Positions 30,401 through 42,519 of a stretch of 64,000 nucleotides of DNA are shown one piece after another (the first letter of the stretch is position 1; every line of letters starts with the position of its first letter). The DNA is from Lactarius indigo (Eukaryota; Basidiomycota; Agaricomycetes; Russulales; Russulaceae), in the NCBI GenBank assembly GCA_025766275.1, contig JAFKAC010000019.1, positions 843,743-907,742 on the forward strand, in the 5' to 3' direction. The translations under genes were made by a program, and so were the position numbers. Below the pieces are notes generated by a model. The model had not been told where the DNA came from. It ran no database searches and saw nothing but the letters and a program-made list of their open reading frames with translations.

Positions 30401-31841
30401 TATCGACGTCGGGTGCGGAGAGTAGCTCATTTAACGGGAAATCTTTCATCAGCTGGTTGTATTTGTGAACTGTACATGTTTTGATCAGCAAGGTCTCATA
30501 AACAGATGATGCGACAGGCGCATACCATTATCGGTGGCATCGTTCAGTCCAGTGTCGGCGATGAAAGAGACGGTGGCATGGAAACGCTTCGCATTACGCA
30601 GACAATCCATGACCATGTTCACCTCCTCGCTTCTCAGTTGATTTTCAATGCCTTCGAGCGCTCGTTCTAGAGAGAGCCAAAAGTTGATCTCCTGTGATGC
30701 CGTGCCTGATGCAACGTCACGATTGAGCTTCGTTACTGCCTGAATAGACTTGATCCATGCATTAACGTGGGCATGCAGGGTATTGAGGAATGTGCTGTCG
30801 CTCAGAAGCTTGGGTGGTATGTAGGATAAATTTGGCCGGGCACCAGTGGCACGTGCCTGCGCGACAATACTTAGGATATCACAAGCGCGCGGCTAGCGAC
30901 ACGCACCTGTTCGACTGCTTTCTGTATGACGGGATGGATAATGAGGTGAGTTTCCGGTATTTCGACGTTTTGCTGTAGGTGTAATAAGGAAAGCTCGAGT
31001 TCGGCGAACTTCTTCTTGGTCATCGGTATCCCTACCACGACCCAGTGAGCAAATTTATGGACATAGTGCCCAAAGGAACAGCGAGTGAACACAGCGGCTG
31101 CGCTCACGCCGCGAATCATAAACACGCGTGGCATGCGCTCGTGCGTACGTAGACAGGAATCATTTCGGCAAAGAGACTCACCCATCTTGTTGTCGCCATC
31201 CTTGCCTTGGCCCCGCGCGCCAACGAACGCATCAAACCACGGCTTGACACCGTTACTGACGACAGCATGTAAACTTTCGTATGGTGTCTCTTCGCCGCCG
31301 AATAGATTAAGTATATGTAGCTGAGTGGCGAGTGGTGTGATGGGGTCAAGCGTGGGTCCCCGTTTAATCAGCGCGAGGGTCGTACTGTTCGATGGTGTGT
31401 ACACGAGATGTGTAGTAAGGAGATACGAAAAAGTAGGAGGCATGTCATCTGTCAAAATTGGCAAGTTGAGACGGGACACGGATGAAGGACAAACGTGCCT
31501 TCGACCTCGTCCCTCCTCTTGGCAATATAGATGACGCCTGTGCCTTCGCTAGCAAAACGCGTGACACGCTCGTCAAATTCATCATCAAATATCGAATCGA
31601 TTTCAGCTGGTGTCGCTCCAAGTACGGGTGGGAGAAGAGAGAGAAGGTAGGTGCGGAAGATGCCAGGATCGAAAGAGGACGATGGGGCGGCCTCGTCATG
31701 AGGTATGGGACTAGTTCCGTTGGTGCCATTGGTGCCATTTACATGTGTTGATGTCGTGGGGGTATATGGGCCTTCCATCTCTCCGGATCGACCGTGTAGG
31801 AGATGGGGACTAATCGGTCGGAGGAATTGCAGTTGAGACAT
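27479..31841 (-). CDS. cytoplasmic dynein heavy chain, N-terminal tail only (3' truncated)
   Basis: Starts at the ATG at 31841 ([12 protein letters not shown]) and reads through several short introns as the dynein heavy-chain tail (DHC N1 region). Landmarks: [39 protein letters not shown] (about 30430), [18 protein letters not shown] (about 29070), [21 protein letters not shown] (about 28480), [19 protein letters not shown] (about 28210), [19 protein letters not shown] (about 28040), and [21 protein letters not shown] (about 27820). It ends at 27479 after [14 protein letters not shown]. The tail normally dimerises and binds intermediate chains. A full heavy chain is over 4,000 residues with six AAA domains; only about 1,250-1,300 residues are here and no AAA or P-loop sequence follows. 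Exons look intact, so the loss is a clean 3' truncation joined to the repeat array. Confidence 0.88.
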
Positions 31842-33613
31842 GGCATCGCCGCGAAACGGGATTACGTACGAATTATGGGTCACAGACTACGATTCTAGAC
31901 GTCCTTGAGCTAAGGTTGCTTTCCTTTACGCGCCGATAGTGCGATGGTGTTGTCTGGCGTCGTCGTCGCGAGCAGTGAACAAAGAGCGAACTCAAGTCGG
32001 GATAGTGACGAGCATGGCCGAGCCTTTTTTGGATGCGTGAGAAAGTATTACATACAAGAGACAACTTGTCCTGTTCAGGGTGGCGCAGACCTTGGTCTTT
32101 ACCTGCTCTGCTGCGAGGCACTTGTGCTAGGTCCAGGTCACCGAAAGCCTTCAGTGTCAGAGGTAATAAGTAAGCACTGCATAGGTTAGTTCGCCTGAGC
32201 TACTCGCTTGGTTCGGTTATTGCGACGACAATCGGGTCGTAACAATAGGGAGCGGATGTACCAAACATAAAGCTATGCTCGGATGCCAAAGCTGAAGTCC
32301 TAGTGGGTGAGAAGACTGGATCGTGTCATGACTTGCGAAATCTAGCTGGGCTCGCCTCTTCGTTGGATGAGGAGGTGCGATGGGGCACGTTTTGCCCTCC
32401 TACCTAGTTGTCATAACTGTAACGAACGGAACACCCGTCGAACCCAATTCCTGCCGTACGCACGTTCATACTTCAAATTTAGGAAATTTATTGTAAGTCT
32501 TTGTCTGCCCTTTAGTAATGACCGTCATGGCAGTTGAGTTCTGCGAGACCCTTACTCACACGACGCGAATCACGATGCCGCTATGGGAGCAGGGCCTTCT
32601 TCGATAATTGTGAAAAATTACCCCCGAGGTACTGACACCGCGCTTCTTCACCTATTCCTCGCTTACCGAGACCTAGTTCGGGAGACTCGGAACCCAGCTA
32701 TGGTCACCTCGATTGTATCAGGTCAACTCTGACTCAATACGAGCTATCAAACATGTGATGGTCGCTTCCTACATATCGCCGCTGTTCGACCACTCAATTA
32801 GGGGGCTGCGGAAACCCCAACTTGTCATGACCTACACGATATCGGTTCTACAGCTGGACATTTTAGCAGGTCTTGAGAGAAAAGTCACGTCTTTTCCCTT
32901 AGTTCATATTTAGGACATGACAGCGATCTAGTTGACCACATGGCATCCAGTTACATCCCGTCAAAAGGTTTCCTGCGGGCAACCTTGCGATGTCACAAAG
33001 TTTGCCAATTTTCCGGAGGAGTACTGGTGTACAAGAGACACCTTCGAAAATCGATATGGGGACGTTGCTTTGTCGGTCAAGTTATATTCGTACCATGTCC
33101 TCACAACTCGGCAGGACCGCTCTGACTCTGATTACAACATCATGGTTTTCTTGAGGATGTCAAGTCTATTATTCCCTATTATTCCCTAGGTGCTATGTAA
33201 CACCATCTCGATATTTGTGTTCCTTCTGGGACTCTTCAACCCCCCTGCGGCCAAATGCGGCCAGACCGGAGGTTATCCCCATCCAACCATCAACTTTAAT
33301 TGGTATCCTAGCGGTTTCGCTGTACATGTGTGTTGTTGTTCCTGCAAGGGCGTGATAGAGTGTAGAATCCAAAGGGAAAAAAATTATACGGTCGCGAGCA
33401 TCGCAAATCCGGTTCTAAGTCGGAGTCAGAGGGTCTACCGGAGACGACAGATGCCGCGATGCTATCTCAGTGCTAATGTGGTGGAGCGACGGTCCCCGAG
33501 TCATCCTACTACGGCGGCCAGGGCCACCATCCCGCCGCTCTGAGCGACCAACTGAGCGCCTCTGAACCCTCCTTCTACGTATCGTATATGAAAATCTCCA
33601 ACTCGGTTTCAAC
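31842..33613. other. intergenic region between divergent dynein and CofD-like genes
   Basis: About 1.8 kb with only short, low-quality frames. It should contain the promoters of both flanking genes. No TATA box, repeat or RNA was recognised with confidence. Confidence 0.5.
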
Positions 33614-35623
33614 ATGGCTGCCCTTCACAACACCTCATCTCATATCGACCCTATCTCGGCCGCCCCTCAACTTCTCCTGCCAGCACCACATGCCGCACAG
33701 CGGCCGCACCTTGATATCCCTGATATCCCAGGGCACCGACCTGCACCACAGGAGGGCGGCGGCCTACCCGAGTCGTACCTTGTCATATCCGGGGGGACGG
33801 GATGCAACGCGATCTGCGCTGCGTTCGCCCGTGCCTCATACGTTCTTCCGGTATCAGACGACGGTGGCTCGTCAAGCGAGATCATCCGCGTCCTGGGCGG
33901 CCCTTCCATAGGTACCGTACCTTTCCCCCTCATCTGCCCCCATCCGGAATCTCGCGTCGTCGCTCGTGCATAGGTGACATCCGCTCGCGCCTCGTGCGCT
34001 TGATACCGCCGGCCGCACCTGGCACGCCCTTGGATGCACTGAGAACACTGTTGGCGCACCGACTCCCCACTGGTAACGACGCTGCGCGTGAAGAGTGGCG
34101 TTCCATTGTCGAAGGGAGGAGCAGCCTGTGGGCGGGTATACCGGAAGACCGCAAGGAGACCATACGAGGTACACGCCAGCCAGTCACTGCGCCTTCTTGT
34201 TCCCATTATATCGAACTATTATTGCAGGTTTTCTGGTATATTTCGAGGGTGAGATTCTACGCCGCGCCCATAAGAACTTTTCGTTCGTGAATGGCAGGTA
34301 GGTTTGTAGAACTATCCTTCTAGTCACACCAGCTGGCTCACACACTTTACCATAACTTTATCATAAGCATTGGGAACTTCCTGCTAGCAGCTGCCCAGGC
34401 TTTCTTCCGCTCTCTTCCGTCTGCCATCTTCCTCTTCTCGTCCATTACTAATAGCCAGGTTTGGGTCTCGTGCTTTTCCTACCTTCTTCACTTTATCTTA
34501 GTTCCAGGCAAATATCATACCAGTCATCGCGACGAATCATACAGTCACTATTTCGGCTGAACTAGTAAGTCTTAGTCGTTCGTGGCTTATGCCTGCTTGT
34601 TCAAGTTTTCTTTGGTAGGCGGACGGGACACACCTCGTCGGGCAATGCGAAATTTCTCACCCCGTTGCGCGCCTTCCCCCCGACGAGGACGAAGACTTAC
34701 CCTCGCTGACCTTCGATATCATCTCACCGACGATGAGTGCCCAGACCCAGAACGTCCTCTTTGACGCAGGATCCAAGAGTTCGTACGAAAAACTGCGTGC
34801 ACCCATTCGTCGTACGCATACTCTTCTTCATCCGCGTTCTTTCTCGTCAATCTCTCCGCATACTCAGGGCTGTATTACATTAACGCGTATGGCCACGAGA
34901 TCCATCCCATCCCAACCCCCGAGTATATCTCGGGGCTGGGATCGAACGAGGTTCTAGTTTATTCATGTGGGTCTCTTTGGACCAGGTAGGTCGCGTCTAC
35001 TGGTTCTGGGGCGACTGACCCTCGAGCCAATGGCAGCATCATCCCCTGCCTCGCGTTGCGCGGGGTTGCCTCGGCCATAGCGCGCTCCGGCTCTCTGCGT
35101 GCAAAGGTGCTTTTTCGTGAGCCCATGTCGTGATCTCACCACTATAAACAATACCCCTAACGCGCGGGGACCCAGTGAATTCGAAGAACGACCGCGAAAC
35201 CGAGGGCTACACCGCAGTCGACTACATCCTGTCAGCTGCTGGTTCATTGCCCCACGTGAGCGCGCTGACCGAGCTGCATCACAACCACTATTAGGGCCAT
35301 CGCGCGCACGCTCAACGCGCGTTACCAGACGGAACCGTATGGCCTTGCCCCGGGTAACGCCGCGACGACGTACCCGGTATCCGCGTTCGTGACCCACCTC
35401 GTGTATCTCCGAGGTTGTGCGGTGCACGTCGACATCGCGCGCGCATCTGTGCGTTAATTCCTGTATCTGTATCAGCCTCTGACATCAATGACTCCAATGT
35501 GTGTGACGATAGGAGCTGGGCGTCGGATGTGTCGAGGTGGAGAGCGGTGCGGTGGGAGCGGATGGGATTCCGCTTTATGATGCGGCGTGCGCTAAGAAGG
35601 CGCTTGAGCGGGTACGCGGGTAG
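33614..35623 (+). CDS. fungal CofD-like (UPF0052/YvcK-type) protein
   Basis: Starts MAALHNTSSHID. The family's nucleotide/sugar-binding start is seen at about residue 58 (LVISGGTGCNAICAAFA) followed by LPVSDDGGSSSEIIRVLGGP, then GDIRSRLVRL, SFVNGSIGNFLL, NIIPVIATNHTVTISAEL, FDIISPTMSAQTQN, YYINAYGHEIHP and LVYSCGSLW, all in order. Ten short introns (e.g. donor at about 33912 after PSIG; one near 35230-35295 after VDYI) join these in frame; the stop is at 35621-35623. YvcK/CofD relatives bind UDP-sugars or transfer phospholactate; the fungal branch has no proven reaction. Likely cytosolic. The splice sites were deduced by hand from phase and motif continuity. Confidence 0.85.
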
Positions 35624-35768
35624 TCTGCCACTTTTTGCACGTGAATGGCGCTTTGCAATTTTTGGAGCAGTTTAGGCAGCTGGACAACCATTAGAGGTAG
35701 TGACCCCAACTACAACGTGTGTATGATGTCATTTAGCCCCTCAGGAGGCGTCATAGTATAACACAGCC

Positions 35769-35775
35769 ATTATAA
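35769..35775 (+). promoter_or_regulatory. TATA-like box of the LEA-like gene
   Basis: The sequence ttataaaa lies about 40 bases before the ATG at 35813. Confidence 0.45.
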
Positions 35776-35812
35776 AATCCAAAATGGCGCTCGTGAGGAT
35801 CATCAACACAAC

Positions 35813-36470
35813 ATGCTTCAGCGCACATTCACCGTTACTCCCAGGCAAGCCAGCCGTGCATACGCTGCGCGCGCTTCGCTTCCCACAGTCCGACAGTTGC
35901 ACGCGTCCCCCACCGCATTCAAAACCGCGACGGAGAAGGCCGCAGAAGTCGCTGACAAGGTGTGTATTACGCGACCGACTCCGAGACACGGAAATCGTAA
36001 AAGGCTTTTGGAAAGGTCAACAAGTCGGTTGGCCGGACCCTGGCATCTGCCATCGAGACGGGCGAGCAAGTGACAGAGAAGACGAAGCAGACTCTCGGTA
36101 AGCACGCGTGCGTGCGTTCGTGCGGGCCCGTACCAGACGCGTTGATCACGTTCGCGGTGCGACCCTTACTACAGGAGCTACGAAGGACCAAGCGGAGAGC
36201 GGCGCAAAGGATACGGCAGAGAAGGCGGCGGCGGTGAGTTAATTATTATTATTATTATTTTGGTCCCGCGCGTGACTTCGCATAATGGTGCCTTACGGGA
36301 CTTAATACGACAGACCTCGCATGAAGCTGCGGAGAAGGCATCGAAGGTGCGTGCGGTTTGTCCGGGGCTGCCGCGGACAACGTGAACTAAAACACCCGGA
36401 TCCTTATTCCTGTGATACTTATCCGTAGATGACGAAAAAGGCCAACGAGTCCCAGGCCGAAAAGCGCTGA
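35813..36470 (+). CDS. small LEA-like protein, probably mitochondrial
   Basis: Five exons give about 120 residues. The N-terminus (MLQRTFTVTPRQASRAYAA) has Arg, Ser, Ala and no acidic residues for over 30 positions: a classic mitochondrial presequence. The mature part is a repetitive Ala/Lys/Glu/Thr amphipathic helix (TEKAAEVADKV, TEKTKQTLGATKDQAE, DTAEKAA, HEAAEKASK), the composition of group 3 LEA-type proteins that protect membranes and enzymes during drying or heat. Exons break at helix-repeat boundaries with GT-AG introns of about 60 nt (one contains a TTA run at 36240-36258). The stop is at 36468-36470. Confidence 0.75.
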
Positions 36471-37654
36471 TCGATGCGGATGTGGACATCCCCGAGAAAG
36501 GGGGGGGGGTGGTTGTTGATGCCTTTTGGCCAAAGTCCGATAGTAGCTTAACTCGCGGTCGTTACCGAAGGAACTGTATGGTAATGATAATCAGAACGTT
36601 TCGAGGAAACTCTCCGGCATCACATGCGCCACAACGACGCGAATACTGGAAGTTCAAAACCTGCGTTCTGCCCCCTCACTTGTGCAGGCCCGAGAATGAG
36701 ACACTTCCGAGCCTGCTGCTATGAGAGAAACCTAAAACCTTATTTGGGGTAATTGTTCTCACACGCCGGGGGGGTTTCTTTTGTTTTTTTTGGTTCCGAC
36801 GTGTTCCATAATATTAAATCAATTTTCTAGCAGAAGACTCCGGAGCTGACAACACCAATCAGTGCTCTTGAGGGACGGGCCTATCGCAGTCTTTCAATAG
36901 TGACAGGAATGGGTTTCCCAAAGCGGTAAGCGAAAGAGGACGAGCCCGTAAGGTGCAAGGCATTACAGCACGATTCCGATTCCGATCAGTTTCAAACCAT
37001 TGAGCTTTGTTTACCTTTGTTTACTGCATGTCATGATCCAGAGCGCCTATGGTGCAACAACAGTTTTGCATCGCCCTTCAACTCCAGTCTCCAGTGACGC
37101 AATGTGGATATCTCTGCAAGTAAATTATAACTTTGCAGTTGCACCGGGTCATGACCTCCTTGGCGGATCTTACAGGGCACCCTAGGGAAGCTTTCCTTAC
37201 ATACGTTGCGTTGGAGAGTCATCTGAGGTCGTGCCAAGGGTCATGCGGTAATTATTGCGAAGACGCCTTACCAAAGGCGATAGAAGTATGGAAGAGGTAC
37301 TTGGTTTTGCCTGTACAGTCGCCACAAGCGGCATGCCGTGACCACTAGCACCTTCAAGCTTTCCCCTTTGCAGTCATCATGGATCATCATGGGGTCGAGG
37401 CAATAGTGGGCAACGTGACACCCGCGCGTACCTGAACGCTTTGGGTCTTATAAATATCTAGCCCCGGTAAACCCCAATGTGCGCTCTCCATTCCCCCAGA
37501 TCTTTACTTTTGTATTCGAAGCTCGAGCCCGAATCTCGCCATCCCCACCACCGATTCAACTGCTGTCTCAATACGTCACCTGCAATCCACACCTTATTCC
37601 AACATTACCCGAAGCACGTGCAATTCGCCCACTCGCAGTCGCCTCTAGCTCGTC
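36471..37654. other. intergenic, no gene recognised
   Basis: Only short frames without domain-like composition. Contains a (TG)/T-rich stretch near 36770-36800 and a TATA-like cttataaatatctag near 37447-37461 which may serve the gene starting at 37655. Confidence 0.45.
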
Positions 37655-38072
37655 ATGTTCTCCTTCAAACTCAAAGGTCGATCTAAGGTACGAAAGTACT
37701 TATACAGGCCTATGCGAGGCGTCTTGCTCACAGGTCAACCAATCCCAAAATAGTCGGCTAATTCCAGTACGACAAGCACCGACTCGGCATTATCATCCAA
37801 CAGTTCTGGCATGGTGTCGTCACAAACATTAGTCGCACCACCGGTACGCACATTCCCCCGTGGAACATCGGAGAAAAACTGACGTGCTGCGGCAGCCAAA
37901 ACGCTCCAAAGGCGGCAAAGTCAGTTTTTATTTTTTTTCTAATTTGTCATGAAAGTCGAACACCACATGCTGAAAGGGCTCCTTCTCCCCCCAGCCCACA
38001 CTCCCAGACTACGCCGAGATGCTCGAAGATGAGAACATGTCGTGGGGACCACCCAAGTCGCGCCGACGCTGA
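37655..38072 (+). CDS. conserved-looking 65-residue basic protein, four exons
   Basis: Predicted exons 37655-37687, 37768-37843, 37896-37919 and 38008-38072 (198 nt) all have GT-AG borders and join in frame. The protein starts MFSFKLKGRSK, contains YDKHRLGIIIQQFWHGVV and ends MSWGPPKSRRR. It is very basic at both ends with a hydrophobic helix-like centre. No family was recognised. Support comes from the consistent splicing, the TATA-like box 200 bp upstream and the compositional bias; an expressed transcript would be needed to confirm it. Confidence 0.5.
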
Positions 38073-39147
38073 GATCTGTAGGGCGCGCTCGGCGCATGGT
38101 TGCCGAGCCGACAGTAATTTCGAATCGCGTGGGTACGTTGCTTCCATTTCTCCACTGTCATGCGTCCAATCCTCAAACCACCACCCTCTTTCCCTCCAGG
38201 CAATATGCTGCGGACTCTAGGACAGGGAGGGAGGGAGGGAAGTAGTGATCCACTATGCTGGGCAAGTGGGTGTAGGGTCGTTTTGAACGTCGCTGTAATT
38301 ATTCAATCACATCTACCCAACCACGAGAGAAGAACCTCCCGTTGTTTTATTTTTATCAAGTGATCGACAGGGCACACACCTGTGAGTCTTGTGTATTGCG
38401 TCGCCCAATTGATTGTCTGGCACACGACAGTCGAGAAAATCACTGTCATGAGTCGAAACTCGTAAGCACGCGGAAAATTACCGGCCATCTGTCCTTGTCA
38501 GATAAAAATTTCGGGAATCGCGTGCACCTGATTATAGGCGGTCTGGGCAGGTCCTCGTGATGGTGTGAGAATGGCGTGCGAAGAGAGTGGAGGAACGTGC
38601 TTCTATCACAGAGTAGGATAGATATGAGCCTATTTGCAAAACCTCGTTGACTTCCCTCGTTTCTACTATGCGGAAATTAGGGGGGCTGATGGGAGAAGAT
38701 AAGAGCCAAGGTCGATCGATAGACACTCAGGAGGGTGGTAGTGTGTCCGGTCAGAGGACAAAGCGGTGACCCCATCATGTTCGCCGAGAGCGGTTTGGGT
38801 GGTCGAAAGAAGGAGAAATGAAATGAAATTCGGACCGCCACACCGGCGCGCCACCTCCTGGCGGCCTGAACTCGAACGTACCACCTGCAGTCTTGGCGCG
38901 CATGATGTTCATACACAACTAGCCCACTATGGACCGTCTGCCAGTTCAGTAAAGCAGCGTCTATCGAACCCTTATAAGTCATATCTATCATGCGAGGTAC
39001 AGAACCCTTTTATTACAACGTCTTTGTTTCGGACCGGTCTTTTACATGTCCCGGAATATAAACGGAATCAGAAAAAAAAAACATACCACTACAGTACAAG
39101 AAGCCTGACATAACTTATACAGTATCACCCGGTACAGGGAGACGGAA
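38073..39147. other. intergenic, no gene recognised
   Basis: Short overlapping frames on both strands with no coherent composition. A (GGGA)n run is at about 38224-38240. Nothing else is supported. Confidence 0.45.
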
Positions 39148-39804
39148 CTAAGCAGAAGTGATGAGTGGCGCGTGCTTTATCCATTCGCCTTTCTCTAGCT
39201 CCTGAAGAACGAATGCCGCAAAACCTTGCCGCGCCAACGTGTATCCGGCCCCAGCAGCGCCATCCCCAACATACCCCGCCCGCACCTCCCTATTCTTGTT
39301 ATTCGTCAGTCCGGGCACGCGCACGATCGTCCAATCGATATCCTCGCTCTCCCGAATCACCTCCCCAATGGCCACCATATCGCGGTACGCCGAACGCGCG
39401 CCAACGTAGACGATGGTGCCAATCAACGAATAGCCCAAGCTGAACTTATCATGCTCGTCCTTGATGCTCGTCGCGCCCAGCACGATGAGCCGCCTCACGC
39501 CCGCGCGCCGCATCGCCTCTAGCACGACTGCGTAGCCGTGCGCGATCGGCTCCCCAGCGGGATTGCCAAACGTTGGCCCGAGCGCACTCAGGACCGCGCG
39601 CACACCACCCGCCAGCGCCGTCGCGAGCGCGGCAGCATCTTGCAGCTCGCCCTTGACGATCGTGATCTCGGGGTGCTTGCTCAGGTGCACGGGGAGCTTC
39701 TGTGGGTTGCGTGCATAGATGACGATGGTGTGCTTCGCAGCGAGGGCCTCTTCGATTAGGCAAATGCCTGAGGGGCCAGTGCCTCCGAGTATGACGACGC
39801 GCAT
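39148..39804 (-). CDS. NAD(P)-binding Rossmann oxidoreductase (NmrA/BLVRB-like atypical SDR)
   Basis: A single exon. MRVVILGGTGPSG is a typical N-terminal Rossmann dinucleotide loop, followed by YARNPQKL (second strand ending with a basic residue that favours NADP), GELQDAAALATAL, AVLSALGP, RLIVLGATS and WTIVRVPGLTN, as in atypical short-chain reductases related to NmrA and biliverdin/flavin reductase. I start at the ATG at 39804; an in-frame ATG at 39855 would add a Gln-Pro repeat encoded by a (GGTTGT)n microsatellite, which looks like 5' UTR. About 218 residues. It has no clear operon-like context; the substrate is unknown. Confidence 0.85.
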   Translation of the reverse strand: MRVVILGGTGPSGICLIEEALAAKHTIVIYARNPQKLPVHLSKHPEITIVKGELQDAAALATALAGGVRAVLSALGPTFGNPAGEPIAHGYAVVLEAMRRAGVRRLIVLGATSIKDEHDKFSLGYSLIGTIVYVGARSAYRDMVAIGEVIRESEDIDWTIVRVPGLTNNKNREVRAGYVGDGAAGAGYTLARQGFAAFVLQELEKGEWIKHAPLITSA

Positions 39805-41362
39805 GATTGTTGGTTGTGGTTGTGGTTGTGGTTTAAGGAGCGTTTTGCGGTTCATTTCTTTGAGGCGCTGGCAACTCCAACATGTTATTCCCTTTGCCTT
39901 ACGCGTCTCGCTGACGTCGGTTGATCGCCGTTTGCGTTCGATTGGCGCATGTTGTTGGCGTGAGAAAACCCCCTTTCTTCACGTGATCACGACGCGTCGC
40001 GCTCTCGGGCAGGCTCACCCGAGCCTTGTCGTACAAAGGTGGCATGATCGCGAATGACACTCCGCTTTCTAGTTGCGTGTGCACCTACCGTTGTTTCCAC
40101 GAGGAATCGCACCGCCATTCTCCTTGGGGGATGCACTGTTTTTCCCAGACGCTGTCTGTGCGGGTTTATTCTGACGAGGATAACTGACAGGTCCAGGTGT
40201 CATTACGTGCGATGGCGTGCGAGGTGTACAACATCTGAAATTGATATTAGTTTTGGCTATCCCCTTGAAAATGGGGTGGTGGTTCAGTGAGCCTTCCTAT
40301 GCATTTCTCTTCTCACACCACAACATGAATACGGGAAGCGTCAGGTAGAAGGGTATTTTTCCATGTGCTACAGAGACTAGTTCGTCCCAGCCGATGATGC
40401 ATATGCGGGAGATGCCTCAGTGAGATGGCCAGGTGGCGCTCTGAGAGTAGTGCTGCTCATTTATCGTGCCACTGCGAGTCTACGTTTTTCTGTCCCTAAA
40501 GAGAATGCGGCGTTGGTAGTATCTCCGGATCGTCTTCTACGGGTTCTTAATTCACCGTCTCCACATGTGCGCTGGCTCGTGTGGCAATTGGTCCATATGC
40601 TACTCCCTTCTAGTCCTGTTTTACGGATGCGGTCTTTTGGTGGTAAATGTGGCGCTGCTGTCTGGGCTTAAGAAGCACCTACCTTCACATGATACACCGA
40701 TTTCGCGCATTGCATGCGGGCATGTGTTACATGCTGCGAGGTTGATTTCGTGTCCCCTGTAAACAAGGGTTAATCCGACGTCAACACACCAACCTCTTAG
40801 CCGCAAGCACTGCATGATGAGACACTCCCAAGATTCTACTGGAGTTCTTTTCCTCTCTTTCCTTGACGTTGGTTGGTCCATTTAGTCAATTGTCCCCTGC
40901 AGTCGAGTTCATTGTATCCAAAAATAGTCAAGTGTCCAATATTACTTACAGTTACAGAGTCTTCCCCTCATCGAAACGTACTCGTCAAGTACCCAACTGT
41001 GAGTAAGGCGTCGCTTGGGTGACCTTCAATGAACCTCTTCTGCAATCTCTGTACGGTCCCCGCTTTTCTCGCGAGGTGGCACGGAGCGTACGACTGGTCT
41101 GAAGGCTTCCTCCCATCCCGTGAGATTATTGGGACAGGCGGACGAAGATACTGGGTCAACAGACCGCATATGTTAAAGTTCACCGATATGGATAGCTCAA
41201 CCGGAGATGTATACCGAGACAGCGCCGTGACAAGGACCAGAGAGTCTGGATGGCTCGAAGGGAGCGTGCATTGTATACGATGGTTCATATTGCGCAATGT
41301 GTCTATACTCTAGTGCTGAAAGCTGATTAACGGGCGTCAGGGATCGATCGGTGTACTCCCTG
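39805..41362. other. intergenic, no gene recognised
   Basis: The first 30 bases hold a (GGTTGT)n microsatellite (39808-39832). The rest has only short frames with no recognisable domain on either strand. Confidence 0.45.
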
Positions 41363-42519
41363 CTAGATTCCAAAGTCCCCGTGCTTCAACAGGTCCTCCC
41401 ACTTAAACTCGTCTGGTCTCTCATGGAAATCGGCCAACAGCTTTTCCCTCTCCTCACTCGAGCCCCACAGGTAGAAGCGTTGAAGTCCAAGAGCGAGGAG
41501 CTGCGCATCTTGTTGGCCCAGTAGGTAGTCTCCTGTGGAGGATTCTTTCGCAGCAGATGGTGTAATTTCGCCACGCAGAAGGACAAGACCGTGCGATTGA
41601 GCGAGGTCGGGGTAAAATGTGAGAACCAGGTAAGGAGTTGCAAAAGTCTGACGAAGTTTGTACTCGACCAGTGGGGTAAATATCGCGGTCGACAGGCGGG
41701 GATTTGGACTTTTGTCTCCTCCAGGCGGCACTCTCGGAGCGAAGAGGTCGGCAGAGACAGAGGGTGGAGGCGGCGCGTCGTAGAAATCCCACTGAAGCAC
41801 GTAAAATTCATAGGCCTTCTTCGAGTCGTCCTCTGCGGTCGTCCCACGCGGGATGGGGATGACGAACCGGGGGAAACGCTGTGCGACGCCGAGCATCGAG
41901 TCGTACGTGTCGTGCGGAAGGGATGCGCAGATGAAACCACGGCCCGTACCCCCAGACCGTGAGGCGTGGAACGCCGTCCACAGGGCAGAGACCTGTTCTG
42001 CGGTGTGGGGCGTCGCCAGCAGGCGCTCGAAGTTGAGGATACTGGATAAGGGCTGCCAGTGCGGCGCGGGTTGGTATTGAGAAGTAGGAATCAAGAAGAG
42101 TGGACGGACCTTGACAGGAGCGCTGTCCTTGCGCACGGGCAAGCGGTGGGGGCGTGCTGCGCTCGACGTGGATGTCGGTTGTGCGGCCTCTTGCTTCGGT
42201 GCTTCTTCCGCTGCGCGTGCCTCGGCTTCTAATGCCCGTTGTCGTGCTAGTTCACGTTCCTGTTCTCGTAAACGTGTGCGCAGTTCCTCCACGCTAGTGC
42301 CAGTTCTTTTTTTTTTTTTTTGACAAAATACGACGTGATCGCGTTGGAAAGCGGGCGTGACTCACAGACGAGAACTCACATTTGAGCGACCTTTTCGAGT
42401 TTTTTGGAGTATCTGGCTGCGTAGTCTGTTATACCCCTCCTCCATGCTCGTTGGTGAGCAGAGATTGCTAGCGAGAAGCGTGGTAGGCGCAACGAGGATG
42501 GTCGGAGGGATTGTAGCAT
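41363..42519 (-). CDS. ATP11: ATP11-type F1-ATPase assembly factor, mitochondrial
   Basis: Two exons, 42519-42380 and 42293-41363, join in phase (356 residues). The N-terminus (MLQSLRPSSLRLPRFSLA) is Arg/Ser/Leu-rich: a mitochondrial presequence. A charged helix follows (VEELRTRLREQERELARQR). The ATP11 domain fills the rest: SILNFERLLATPHTAEQVSALW, FVIPIPRG, YEFYVLQWDFYD, STAIFTPLVEYKLRQTFATPYLVLTFYPDL, LVLLRGEI. ATP11 binds free F1 beta subunits in the matrix until they pair with alpha. It shares a 101-bp intergenic region with the divergent cullin gene. Confidence 0.92.

Noticed and set aside
33667..34206. 179-residue minus-strand frame across the CofD-like gene
   Set aside because: Shadow of the true plus-strand exons, which carry the CofD-type motifs in order.
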